A stretch of DNA of 64,000 bases from positions 2,820,685 to 2,884,684 of the forward strand of contig NZ_AP023086.1 in the NCBI RefSeq assembly GCF_021655555.1. The letters are read 5' to 3'. Each line of letters starts with the position of its first letter. The first letter of the stretch is position 1. The notes beneath the pieces are model-generated. The model did no database searches, was not told the DNA's origin, and saw only the letters and a list, made by a program, of their open reading frames with translations. The position numbers and the translations under genes were made by a program. Positions 16,571 through 24,897 of this stretch are shown piece by piece. This stretch comes from Marinagarivorans cellulosilyticus. GTDB lineage: Bacteria > Pseudomonadota > Gammaproteobacteria > Pseudomonadales > Cellvibrionaceae.

Positions 16571-17215
16571 ATGTTGGTTGACTCCCAAAAGGATCCAATA
16601 TTGTATTCCGAGGCTGCGCTGCCAGGGCGCGAAGAACCTATCATTGGGTTTGAGCCTCATGCTGTACTCGGCACTCCCATCGAACCTCCTTATCCTCCAT
16701 ATTTTGAACGTGCACTATTCGGCATGGGTTGCTTTTGGGTGGTAGAAAAACTATTTTGGGGAGTAAAAGGGGTGCACACAACGGCCGTTGGTTATGGTGC
16801 GGGCATTACCCCTAATCCACTTTATAAAGAGGTTTGCACTGGCCTTACGGGGCATAACGAGCTGGTTGTGGTTGTTTATAACCCTAAAAAACTTTGGTAT
16901 CGCGATTTGCTGAAGCTATTCTGGGAAAATCACAATCCAACTCAAGGCTTTAGGCAGGGGAATGATGTTGGCCCTCAGTATCGCTCCGGTATTTATCCGT
17001 TAACGCCAGAACAGCATTTTTTAGCCAAACAAAGCCACGATGTATACAGTGCTAAGCTAAAGCGCTTGGATGTGGCGGGTGTGACTACAGAGATTGTTAA
17101 TAACCCTGCCTTTTATTTTGCCGAAGAATACCACCAGCAATATTTGGCTAAAAACCCTGGTGGTTATTGCAATATGCAAAATCTTGAAAGCACAGGGTTC
17201 CCTGGCTTTGTTTAA
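16571..17215 (+). CDS. msrA: peptide-methionine (S)-S-oxide reductase
   Basis: MsrA reduces methionine-S-sulfoxide in proteins. The catalytic cysteine is C54 in GMGCFWVVE. The family motifs YGAGITPNPLYKEVCTG, GHNE, FWENHNPTQGFRQGNDVGPQYRS and the C-terminal GYC (resolving Cys) are present. The 214-residue length and the N-terminal extension with ALPGR match the E. coli type. The ATG at 16571 is chosen over an in-frame ATG at 16532 because the preceding 13 residues are not conserved. A strong terminator follows 20 bp after the stop. Confidence 0.95.
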   Translation: MLVDSQKDPILYSEAALPGREEPIIGFEPHAVLGTPIEPPYPPYFERALFGMGCFWVVEKLFWGVKGVHTTAVGYGAGITPNPLYKEVCTGLTGHNELVVVVYNPKKLWYRDLLKLFWENHNPTQGFRQGNDVGPQYRSGIYPLTPEQHFLAKQSHDVYSAKLKRLDVAGVTTEIVNNPAFYFAEEYHQQYLAKNPGGYCNMQNLESTGFPGFV

Positions 17216-17237
17216 AGCGCTTTAAACCTCAAAAAAT

Positions 17238-17270
17238 AAAACCCCAGCACTTTTCAGGTGCTGGGGTTTT
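17238..17270. terminator. bidirectional terminator between msrA and an unknown gene
   Basis: AAACCCCAGCAC (17239–17250) pairs with GTGCTGGGGTTTT (17258–17270) around a 7-base loop, with A and T runs on both sides. It lies between two convergent genes. Confidence 0.92.
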
Positions 17271-17275
17271 GCGCA

Positions 17276-17986
17276 TTAGCCGCTAGCGCTGCCATCGTCA
17301 ACAAGCATGCTTATCGCCGCTAGGGCTTCTGGGTCTTCGTCTTTAATTTTGTTGGCTATATGGTGCTGAAAAAAGTACTTAAAGTGGCCGTGCTCTTGTG
17401 CTGGGTACAAGCAGCTGTCCCCTGGTAGCACCGGTGTGCTTTTGATTTTTTGATCATCAATTAGCATGCCTTCGATGGAGCCATCATTATTCAGCCGCCA
17501 GCTGACCACTTCAAATAGGGATAACCGGCGCTTTTCTAAATCAGATAAAACCGCGTGAGTACCGATTAAGTCTGGAATTTCTTGCACGATATCATCGGGG
17601 TTGTCGCTATCATACTCGTAGTACTCGGCCGCAGTTTCGACTTCAACTACCTTATGAATAGGGGGTTCGAAAAAGATTTCGTCGATGCCTGGGTCGTAAT
17701 ACCCTTCGAACTGTCCATTCAATGGATCTTGAATATCAGTGCAAGGGATGACTTTATCGAGCCATGGGACTAGGCCAACAATTTCACCGGTGGCGCGAAG
17801 CCCCCAAGCAAGAATTTTTAGGCTATAGAGTTTTTCTTCGCTGGAATCGTTGGAGTAAAGCATTTCAAGACCGTCGAGCTCTGCCGCAAGCCGAATAAAG
17901 CGCGCGTCATGGGCCGACTTGTATGACTTGCCGGTGAAGAGGTCAATAACATTGTCTATGTCATGACTTTTATCTGAAGTCTTCAT
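17276..17986 (-). CDS. conserved hypothetical acidic protein
   Basis: A 236-residue, acidic, probably cytoplasmic protein with no signal peptide or membrane segment. I do not recognise a family. Notable stretches are IDNVIDLFTGKSYKSAHDARFI near the N-terminus, then GLRATGEIVGLVPWLD and a tyrosine- and aspartate-rich middle (AAEYYEYDSDNPDD). The C-terminal segment is HGHFKYFFQHHIANKI. The start is the ATG at 17986, preceded by GGAGG with 8-base spacing; an in-frame GTG at 17995 overlaps that ribosome site and is less likely. It is divergent from epmC. The GLRATGEIVGLVPWLD stretch recalls a regulatory-site loop but proves nothing. Confidence 0.75.
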   Translation of the reverse strand: MKTSDKSHDIDNVIDLFTGKSYKSAHDARFIRLAAELDGLEMLYSNDSSEEKLYSLKILAWGLRATGEIVGLVPWLDKVIPCTDIQDPLNGQFEGYYDPGIDEIFFEPPIHKVVEVETAAEYYEYDSDNPDDIVQEIPDLIGTHAVLSDLEKRRLSLFEVVSWRLNNDGSIEGMLIDDQKIKSTPVLPGDSCLYPAQEHGHFKYFFQHHIANKIKDEDPEALAAISMLVDDGSASG

Positions 17987-18295
17987 GGGTGTCACCTCCG
18001 AGCAGTGGGCTTTTGCTGATGCAAATTGAGCACTTACTTGTTTTGCTTTTACGCAAAACCCTTAAGTTGTGTTGCGTGTACAGCATTAGCCGGTGGTGGA
18101 ATAGGTCCATCTGCCTTAACAGTATATGCACAATTGCCGTAACTCAATACCAGAATGCAATTTTTTTCGCTATGTGGCGCATTTTGTCATCTCAGCGGGG
18201 GTTACTTTGGACGACATGCGCCTAGCTTTAAAACGGTTTACTATAACCACTTTTGTACAAAGCTCTCGTCGTTTATGCCTAATCCCTGTTCGTTT
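17987..18295. other. intergenic region upstream of epmC
   Basis: This 309-bp gap separates divergent genes. A perfect 7-bp inverted repeat GTTTTGC/GCAAAAC (18040–18059) lies in it without a T run. Several overlapping short frames run through it, but none has a ribosome site or family resemblance. The last 30 bases hold a 21-bp tandem duplication that reaches into epmC. Confidence 0.5.
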
Positions 18296-18310
18296 ATGCC
18301 TAATCATAGT
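18269..18310 (+). repeat. 21-bp tandem duplication at the epmC start
   Basis: TCGTTTATGCCTAATC occurs at 18269–18284 and again at 18290–18305, a repeat period of 21 bp. It keeps the reading frame (SFMPNPC then SFMPNHS), so two ATG codons, at 18275 and 18296, sit in identical context. Confidence 0.8.
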
Positions 18311-18853
18311 TACACCGATTTGATTACACTTTTTGAGGTGTGTTTTTTCGACAAGTTCAATACCCGCTTAGTGAAGGGCGGGCACGAGCCTATTTACATC
18401 CCAAGTGGCGCCAATGCAGAGGGTTATAGTGTAAAAAACTATCATCAAATTATTTTTGCGCACGGCTTTTTTCGCAGCGCCTTACATGAGGTGGCACATT
18501 GGTTGGTGGCTGGTGATCTAAGGCGGCTTAAGTTGGATTATGGCTATTGGTATGCACCCGATGGCAGGAATGCACGCCAGCAAGCCGAGTTCGAGCGTGT
18601 AGAGGTCAGGCCGCAAGCTATCGAGTGGGTATTAACCAAGGCGTGCGATCATGCTTTTCGGGTCAGTGTTGATAATTTAAGTGGTGAGGCAACACAGACA
18701 ATGCCGTTTAAAAAGGCGGTCTTGCAAGAGGTTCAAGCTTTGCAAGCGGAAGGCTTGCCCGCTAGAGCAGAGCGCTTTCGTCAGTCGTTGGCTGCTTTTT
18801 ACGGTACTACGCTTGTCTTCAGCGACCAGCTCTATAGCCTAGAGGAGCTGTGA
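18296..18853 (+). CDS. epmC: elongation factor P hydroxylase
   Basis: EpmC (YfcM) hydroxylates the lysine of elongation factor P after EpmA/EpmB have added beta-lysine. The 185-residue protein aligns in character with E. coli EpmC (182): FNTRLVKGGHEPIYIP, FAHGFFRSALHEVAHW with the HEVAH metal-binding motif at residues 64–68, DYGYWYAPDGR and EVRPQAIEW. The ATG at 18296 best matches the E. coli start; ATG 18275 is in frame and lies in a duplicated copy of the same context. No epmA or epmB is in the window. Confidence 0.93.
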   Translation: MPNHSYTDLITLFEVCFFDKFNTRLVKGGHEPIYIPSGANAEGYSVKNYHQIIFAHGFFRSALHEVAHWLVAGDLRRLKLDYGYWYAPDGRNARQQAEFERVEVRPQAIEWVLTKACDHAFRVSVDNLSGEATQTMPFKKAVLQEVQALQAEGLPARAERFRQSLAAFYGTTLVFSDQLYSLEEL

Positions 18854-18923
18854 GTTTAGGCTTGCTGGCTGAATCGCAGCGCTAAAAAGTGTAGACTGCG
18901 CGCTTTTTGTAAAGGTGTATGCT

Positions 18924-20045
18924 GTGACTCATCTCCGTATTGTGGCCGACGAAAACATCCCCGCGCTAGAGCCACTATTTGGCGACTTAGGCGATATCAT
19001 CAAGCTTCCCGGCCGGCATATGTGCGCGGATGATTTAGTTGATGCCGATGTATTGTTAGTTCGCTCTGTGACTAAAGTGAACAAAGCTTTGTTATCGAAA
19101 AGCCGCGTTAAATTTGTCGGCACATGCACCATCGGTACAGATCACTTAGATAAACACTATTTTAACGAGGCTGGTATAAATTGGTCTGCAGCGCCAGGCT
19201 GTAATGCTGGTGGTGTTGTGCAGTATGCGTTAGCTGCGATGGCAACCTATAGTCCCGATTGGTCATCTAAAACTGTTGGCATAGTAGGTTGTGGCAATGT
19301 GGGTGGGCGTTTGTACAGAACACTGAAAGCCCTAGGTGTGGCTTTAAAGGTGAGCGATCCGCATAAATCATCAACTGATATTCCAGAGCTAACCACATTG
19401 GACGATGTCTTAACGGCAGATATCATTTGTGTCCATACCCCCTTAATTCGTGAGGGAGAGCATCCTACCGAAAATTTAATTAACGCGGCTAATTTGCCTG
19501 TGATTAACCCGAACGCTTTATTGATTAGTGCAGGCAGGGGGGAGGTCATTGATAATCAAGTTTTATACGAGCACTTAAAAAGCACGCCGACTTTAAATGT
19601 TGTGCTCGATGTTTGGAGCGGAGAACCCGATATATTGACTCCGCTAATGCCGTGGCTGCGTTGCGGCACTCCTCATATTGCAGGCTATAGTTTTGAAGGC
19701 AAACTCAATGGTTCTTTAATGATTTATCAGGCGCTTGCCGAATCGTTAGCCATCGATCCCTTAGCAATTAATGCGCGCTTGGACGCCGTTAAGCGTGAAA
19801 TATTAGGTGAGCAAGAAGCCCTTGCTGCCAATTCTATTAATGAAGCCGTTTTGGCGACTTATAATTTAAAGGCCGACCATCAATTAATCGAGCAAGCTAT
19901 CGAATCTGGTGAGCCCATGAAAACCGCGTTTGATAAGTTGCGCAAAGCTTATTGGCAGCGCCGAGAGCTGGGGCACTATTACTGCCCTCAGAAAAGCGGG
20001 AAAATATTTGATTTTTTACAGCTTGTAAACAGCGTGAAAAAATAA
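18924..20045 (+). CDS. pdxB: erythronate-4-phosphate dehydrogenase
   Basis: PdxB oxidises 4-phosphoerythronate in the DXP-dependent vitamin B6 pathway. The opening LRIVADENIPALEPLFGDLG and VRSVTKVNKALL, the Rossmann GIVGCGNVGGRL loop, the LISAGRGEVID segment with the catalytic Arg, and GTPHIAGYSFEG with the catalytic His identify it. The C-terminal dimerisation domain is present, and the 373-residue length matches. The GTG at 18924 is preferred (AAAGG at 18911–18915, spacing 8–9); GTG 18915 is in frame but too close to that site. It is the first gene of a three-gene unit. Confidence 0.95.
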   Translation: MTHLRIVADENIPALEPLFGDLGDIIKLPGRHMCADDLVDADVLLVRSVTKVNKALLSKSRVKFVGTCTIGTDHLDKHYFNEAGINWSAAPGCNAGGVVQYALAAMATYSPDWSSKTVGIVGCGNVGGRLYRTLKALGVALKVSDPHKSSTDIPELTTLDDVLTADIICVHTPLIREGEHPTENLINAANLPVINPNALLISAGRGEVIDNQVLYEHLKSTPTLNVVLDVWSGEPDILTPLMPWLRCGTPHIAGYSFEGKLNGSLMIYQALAESLAIDPLAINARLDAVKREILGEQEALAANSINEAVLATYNLKADHQLIEQAIESGEPMKTAFDKLRKAYWQRRELGHYYCPQKSGKIFDFLQLVNSVKK

Positions 20046-20048
20046 AAT

Positions 20049-21200
20049 ATGAAGACGTTCCGCTTGGGTTTTTTGATGAACCCTTATGCCGGCATTGGCG
20101 GCCCGTCGGGTTATAAGGGCAGTGATTTAGCGGAGTTACAGCATGCCGCTAGCCAAGGTGATATTGCTTTGCGCGCGCCAGATCGTGCGAAAACTTTTTG
20201 GCAGCAATTGAGTCCCGCTCTTCAGCATATTGAAATTATTAGCGCGCCTGCCCAAATGGGCGCAGACGTGCTTACATCTTTAAATATCGAACACTTGGCT
20301 GTTGATGTTGAATTACCACTTCAAACGTCAGGTTTAGATACAGTTAAGGTGGCAAAATTACTACGAGATAAAAGCGTTGATCTGCTCGTTTTTGTTGGCG
20401 GCGATGGCACAGCCCGCGACATATATACCGCGCTAACCGAGGACACTCTTGTGTTGGGTATTCCTTCAGGCGTAAAAATGCATTCAGGTGTTTATGCCAT
20501 TAACCCGCAAAGTGCTGCCGAGTTGGTGCGGCAAATGGTGAATGGTGAATTGATCGCACAAAGTGTGCAAGAGGTGCGAGACATCGACGAAGCTTTGTTT
20601 CGACAGGGCCAAGTTAAAGCGCGTTACTTTGGCCAAATGCGAGTACCTGCCGCCGCACAGTTTGTGCAAGCGGTAAAGCAAGGTGGTATGGAAGTTGAAG
20701 CATTAGTATTAATAGACATTGCGGCTTATTTGCGTGAAAAATTTGATACTCAAGCATTAATTATTTGGGCGCCAGGCTCAACCACATTGGGTGTGCTTCG
20801 GGAGTGGGGGCACGAAGGCACATTATTAGGTGTTGATGTGTTGTTGCCAAGCGGTGAGTTGCGCTGTGATGTTAATGCCCAGCAATTAGAGCAGCTGTTA
20901 GAGCAACACACAGGCCCTTGTGAGCTAGTGCTTACCGCAATCGGCGGGCAGGGCCATATTCTTGGTCGCGGCAACCAGCAGCTCACAGTGGAGCTATTAC
21001 AAAAATTGGGGCGTGATCATCTCAATGTAATTGCAACACGCACAAAACTGTTATCCCTAAATGGTAGGCCTTTGTTGTTGGACACCGGTTGCCCCGCGTT
21101 AGATGCAAAATGGGCCGGTTTGATCCCTGTAATTACAGGTTACGAGGATGTTCTTGTTTATCCTGTTGGTAATGAACACACAGTAAGTACCCCCAAATGA
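20049..21200 (+). CDS. ATP-NAD kinase-like family protein (COG3199 type)
   Basis: A 383-residue protein with a diacylglycerol/NAD-kinase fold. The GGDGT motif sits at residues 117–121 in LLVFVGGDGTARDIYTAL and is followed by GIPSGVKMHSGVYAINP. The opening LGFLMNPYAGIGG is typical of the NAD-kinase-like COG3199 group, not of the housekeeping NadK, which is shorter (about 290). The C-terminal half includes TAIGGQGHILGRGNQQ. Its substrate is not known. It starts 3 bp after pdxB and overlaps the next gene by 4 bp, so all three are probably translated from one message. Confidence 0.85.
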   Translation: MKTFRLGFLMNPYAGIGGPSGYKGSDLAELQHAASQGDIALRAPDRAKTFWQQLSPALQHIEIISAPAQMGADVLTSLNIEHLAVDVELPLQTSGLDTVKVAKLLRDKSVDLLVFVGGDGTARDIYTALTEDTLVLGIPSGVKMHSGVYAINPQSAAELVRQMVNGELIAQSVQEVRDIDEALFRQGQVKARYFGQMRVPAAAQFVQAVKQGGMEVEALVLIDIAAYLREKFDTQALIIWAPGSTTLGVLREWGHEGTLLGVDVLLPSGELRCDVNAQQLEQLLEQHTGPCELVLTAIGGQGHILGRGNQQLTVELLQKLGRDHLNVIATRTKLLSLNGRPLLLDTGCPALDAKWAGLIPVITGYEDVLVYPVGNEHTVSTPK

Positions 21201-22117
21201 CCGATTTCTCCCCGATTAAAAAATGCTGCGATGCTTTCTTTGCAAGCCAGCAATTAACTCAGGACTCGCGCCGCATTTTTCATGGTCGGGGGCATTGCTA
21301 CCCGAGCTTGGAATGGTGTGTACTGGATTATTATGCCCCTCTTGTTTTACTGACAGTATTTAGTGTGCCAGAGGATAAAAAGCTCACTGAGTTAATCGCT
21401 TTGCTGTCTAACATATTGCCTGCGAGTGTGACGCATTTTGCTGTTCAACGCAGGGATTTAAACAATGCTCCTTACCAATGGTATCGAGGTGAACCCGTTG
21501 AGCAGAATACTGTTTTTGCTCAGCGTGAAAATCTAAAGTTTCATTTGGATTTTCAGCAACAAAATACGGGTTATTTTTTAGATATGGAGCCCGGTCGAGC
21601 TTGGTTAGTCAAGCATGCAAAAGGTGCGCGAGTGCTAAATTTGTTTGCTTATACTTGTGCCTTTTCGGTCGTGGCGATTGAATACGGCGCGCAAAGTGTT
21701 GTGAATGTCGATTTAAGTCGTCGCTCGTTAACCACCGGCCGCGAAAACCATAGGCTGAATCAGCACGATACCAACAAGGTTAAATTTCTTGGCGTTGATA
21801 TTTTAAAGTCGTGGGGGAAGCTGAAAAAAATGGGGCCGTACGATATCGTTATCGTCGACCCACCCAGTTTTCAAAAGGGGAGTTTTGTCGCAACCAAGGA
21901 CTACCAAAAAGTCGTCCGCAGGCTGCCAGAATTACTCAGTGAAACAGGAAGGGTGCTGTCTTGCTTGAATGCGCCAGAATTTAGCAGTGAATATCTTAAA
22001 GCTATTTTTGCGGAGCAAGCGCCTTGCTTATCATTCATAGAGCGCCTCACCCCCAGCGAGGATTTCCCTGATGAGGATGAAGAACGCAAATTGAAGCTGC
22101 TAGTTTATGAGGCCTAA
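21197..22117 (+). CDS. class I SAM-dependent methyltransferase, RlmI/RlmK-like
   Basis: A 306-residue methyltransferase. The RENLKFHLDFQQQNTGYFLD stretch, SAM motif I (VLNLFAYTCAFS), the NVDLSR acidic loop and the catalytic VDPPSF motif with D221 are typical of the RlmI/RlmK-like group that methylates rRNA bases. However, it lacks the PUA and THUMP domains of those enzymes. The start ATG overlaps the previous stop (ATGA). The target is uncertain; a nucleic-acid base is likely by family. It converges with the S9 peptidase gene across only 6 bp. Confidence 0.85.
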   Translation: MTDFSPIKKCCDAFFASQQLTQDSRRIFHGRGHCYPSLEWCVLDYYAPLVLLTVFSVPEDKKLTELIALLSNILPASVTHFAVQRRDLNNAPYQWYRGEPVEQNTVFAQRENLKFHLDFQQQNTGYFLDMEPGRAWLVKHAKGARVLNLFAYTCAFSVVAIEYGAQSVVNVDLSRRSLTTGRENHRLNQHDTNKVKFLGVDILKSWGKLKKMGPYDIVIVDPPSFQKGSFVATKDYQKVVRRLPELLSETGRVLSCLNAPEFSSEYLKAIFAEQAPCLSFIERLTPSEDFPDEDEERKLKLLVYEA

Positions 22118-22123
22118 GATCGA

Positions 22124-24094
22124 TTAAGGGGCTGGCCTCGTCGCTTTTTCGCCTATGTGTGCATTAAAGAATTCAATCATCTTATTGATGACAAGTAAGC
22201 GACTTTGACCTTCAATCAAATGATGGTTTTCATCCTCTAGTTTTATGAGTTTAACTTCTTTGTCAGCCTTTTTAAGTGCGGAACGCATGACTTTCGATTG
22301 CTTGTAACTAACGATTTTATCGCGCTCCCCATGCATCAATAAAACTGGCGCAGTAAAATTTTGGGCGTGGAATGCCGGTGAAATTTCCTTTAAGGCATTT
22401 TTGTCCAACTCGTTATTTGCAATGTTACTTTCCCAGTAACTTACTGCCCAGTGGTGTTTTCCGTGCTGACTTTTTTCTTCTTTTAGCATTCGGGGTAAAT
22501 CACTTACCCCAGCAATGGACACCACGCATTGATATATTTCGGGTGTAAAGGCTCCACCAGCAAGGGCTGCATAACCACCGTAGCTAGCGCCGGCTATGCA
22601 AACCCGCTTGGGATCAATAATGCCTTTTTGGGTAAGGTAAAGAACACCGTCTGTGATGTCGCTTTGCATTTTTTTGCCCCACTCGCCGTTACCCGCCAAA
22701 TTAAAGCTGGCGCCAAAGCCTTCGGAGCCACGAAATTGGGGTTGCACAACAAGATAGCCTTGTGAAGCTATAGATTGAGCTAGCCAATCAAAGCCAATAC
22801 GGTCGTAAGAGGCTGGCCCTCCATGTGGTAAAACTACGGCTGGTAAGTTTTTTAGGCTGCCGACTTTGCTTTTAGGAATAGTCAGTAATGTTGGGATCTC
22901 AAGCCCATCGGCTGCCTTGTAGGTCAGCGTGCCGATGGGGTTGATATCGCCTGGTTTTATATTTGGGCGTTGCGTGCCTAAAAAGCTGGGCTTATTTTTA
23001 TCATCAAACAATATGTAATCGCCAGCATAATTGCTGCCCTCTACGCGGGTGATGAAGTGTTTCCAGTTGTTGCTGTGGCTGGTTAACCAAACAGAGTGCT
23101 CGGGGAATTTTTGCAGTGCATTTTGAATGCGCTCGTCGAGCTTCTTATCAAAAAAATGATAGCTGGGGGTAAAGCCTGAATAGCGTACGCCATAAGCAAC
23201 TCTATTTACATCGGTGATTACACCTTCGATATCTTTATCATCTCTGCCAAGCCGGCTTGGCGTGATCTCCCCATCCGTTAGTGACATTAAATAGTAATCA
23301 GAGCGCCCAGTTTTGCTATTGTCTGCTAGCATTATTAGCGATTTGAAATCTGGTGTTGATCCGACCATGCTGATGCTAAGAATTGGCATTTCCTGCGAAT
23401 AAATAACTTTCCAGCCCTTTTTTTCTGGGACGAGTACTTCATAGATATTACTTTTTTGGTCGTAACGCGTTTGAGCGATAACACGATCTTTATTGTCCAT
23501 AAAATAATCGCGACTATCGTCATGCCCCTTCTCGATCACTTTAAGGCGCTTGGGTTTGTCAATTTCCACGCGAACTAAAGAATAGTTTGGCGAGTGATCG
23601 GTCTCGGACCTGCCGACATAAGCTGGCATGTAGGCATATTTCCGATTCTGCGATATGGATACGATGTCCCCAAGCCCTGTCTGACCTTTGTAAATTTTAT
23701 GGCCGGGTGTTAACAGCTGTTCTATTTTTTGGTTTTTGATATCGATGGTAAATGCGGTGCTAACATTGTGAGTATCTTTAAAACCGTAAATCCTGCGGTA
23801 CTGTGAGGCGACAATAACGAGTTTAGTTTCGCTGATAAAATAAGTGTAACTTGGGTTGATCTCCGAAATGTCAGTTGCAAGTAGCGTCTTTTTTTCACTG
23901 AGCGAGTAGACGACGAGGAGGTCTTTGTCAGCAGTGCTTTTTCGAAAAGCAATTTTTTTACCACTGGGCGAAATTTCCATCATGCTAGTGCTTGGCAGCA
24001 GGCCGTAGTCTTTGAGTGATGGCGCGCCGAATGCGGTTGTTGTAAATAGCAGTATAAAACTGGCAACAATGCACTGTCGCAAAAAAAGCAGCAT
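22124..24094 (-). CDS. secreted prolyl oligopeptidase family (S9) serine peptidase
   Basis: A 656-residue exported peptidase with a signal peptide (about residues 1–23, ending AFGA). An irregular beta-propeller domain follows (about 40–390), then an alpha/beta-hydrolase domain. The catalytic serine is S504 in GASYGG; the acid is in the GERD segment near residue 590 and the histidine in ENHHLIEG near 620. HGGPASYD marks the oxyanion region. The layout fits S9C-type dipeptidyl or acylaminoacyl peptidases that trim peptides in the periplasm. It stands alone on the minus strand, downstream of the rnf operon. Confidence 0.9.
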   Translation of the reverse strand: MLLFLRQCIVASFILLFTTTAFGAPSLKDYGLLPSTSMMEISPSGKKIAFRKSTADKDLLVVYSLSEKKTLLATDISEINPSYTYFISETKLVIVASQYRRIYGFKDTHNVSTAFTIDIKNQKIEQLLTPGHKIYKGQTGLGDIVSISQNRKYAYMPAYVGRSETDHSPNYSLVRVEIDKPKRLKVIEKGHDDSRDYFMDNKDRVIAQTRYDQKSNIYEVLVPEKKGWKVIYSQEMPILSISMVGSTPDFKSLIMLADNSKTGRSDYYLMSLTDGEITPSRLGRDDKDIEGVITDVNRVAYGVRYSGFTPSYHFFDKKLDERIQNALQKFPEHSVWLTSHSNNWKHFITRVEGSNYAGDYILFDDKNKPSFLGTQRPNIKPGDINPIGTLTYKAADGLEIPTLLTIPKSKVGSLKNLPAVVLPHGGPASYDRIGFDWLAQSIASQGYLVVQPQFRGSEGFGASFNLAGNGEWGKKMQSDITDGVLYLTQKGIIDPKRVCIAGASYGGYAALAGGAFTPEIYQCVVSIAGVSDLPRMLKEEKSQHGKHHWAVSYWESNIANNELDKNALKEISPAFHAQNFTAPVLLMHGERDKIVSYKQSKVMRSALKKADKEVKLIKLEDENHHLIEGQSRLLVINKMIEFFNAHIGEKATRPAP

Positions 24095-24138
24095 AAAATG
24101 TCCTTATAGATTTGAAGGTGAAAAAGGGGGGCGGATAT

Positions 24139-24177
24139 CTATCGCTACAGTAGTATTAAAACGTGATGTAGCGATAG
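24139..24177. terminator. 11-bp perfect inverted repeat after rnfE
   Basis: CTATCGCTACA (24139–24149) pairs perfectly with TGTAGCGATAG (24167–24177) around a 17-base loop, just beyond the end of rnfE. There is no T run on the rnfE-sense side, so it may be a transcript-end hairpin or an operator for the peptidase gene. Confidence 0.5.
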
Positions 24178-24186
24178 GTTAAAAAA

Positions 24187-24897
24187 TTACGCAATTTTTC
24201 CTGTGGTTCTTACGCGTTTGCTGCCTTTAACCACTGTTTTGGCCGCTGCGCGCTTGCGCTCTATGTTGGCATCAATCGCATTTTTTGCGGCAATGAGTAG
24301 TCCGGCAACAATAAATGCTCCAGGAGGGAGTACTGCAACCAAAAAGCTGGGGTAGTCCGCACCAAACAAGGGGATTGTTAAGTCGACGCCATCGCCAAGC
24401 AGCAGATGCATATCGGCAAATAAAGTACCTTGGCCCAAAATTTCTCGCACAGCGCCAATAACCACTAGTACGGCACCAAAGCCAAGCCCCATCATTAGGC
24501 CATCATATATTGAGGGGAGAATAGGGTTTTTACTGGCAAATGCATCGGCGCGGCCGAGGATGACGCAGTTAGTGACAATCAGTGGAATAAAAATGCCGAG
24601 TATTTGATAAAGCTCGTAGGTAAATGCCTGCATAAGTAATTCTGTGCAGGTAGTGAAGGCGGCAATAATCATTACGAAGGCGGGTAGCTTAATGGCATCG
24701 GTGACTGCATTACGGATAATTGAGACAGCCATGTTTGAGCCAACCAATACAAGCATGGTAGCAAGCCCTAAACCCAAAGCGTTAACGACCGAGCCTGACA
24801 CAGCCAGCAAAGGGCATAGCCCGAGTAATTGGACTAGTGCGGGGTTATTGCTCCATAGCCCTGTACGAGTAATTTCTTTGTAGTCGACATTACTCAC
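24187..24897 (-). CDS. rnfE: Rnf/Rsx electron transport complex subunit E
   Basis: RnfE is an integral membrane subunit of the Rnf complex, which couples electron transfer between ferredoxin and NAD to ion movement; in E. coli the homologous Rsx complex keeps SoxR reduced. The 236-residue protein opens with WSNNPALVQLLGLCPLLAVSGS, the signature shared by RnfA and RnfE, and has about six membrane segments. ILGRADAFASKNP and YDGLMMGLGF are RnfE-specific. It is the last gene of the operon and overlaps rnfG by 4 bp. Confidence 0.95.
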   Translation of the reverse strand: MSNVDYKEITRTGLWSNNPALVQLLGLCPLLAVSGSVVNALGLGLATMLVLVGSNMAVSIIRNAVTDAIKLPAFVMIIAAFTTCTELLMQAFTYELYQILGIFIPLIVTNCVILGRADAFASKNPILPSIYDGLMMGLGFGAVLVVIGAVREILGQGTLFADMHLLLGDGVDLTIPLFGADYPSFLVAVLPPGAFIVAGLLIAAKNAIDANIERKRAAAKTVVKGSKRVRTTGKIA

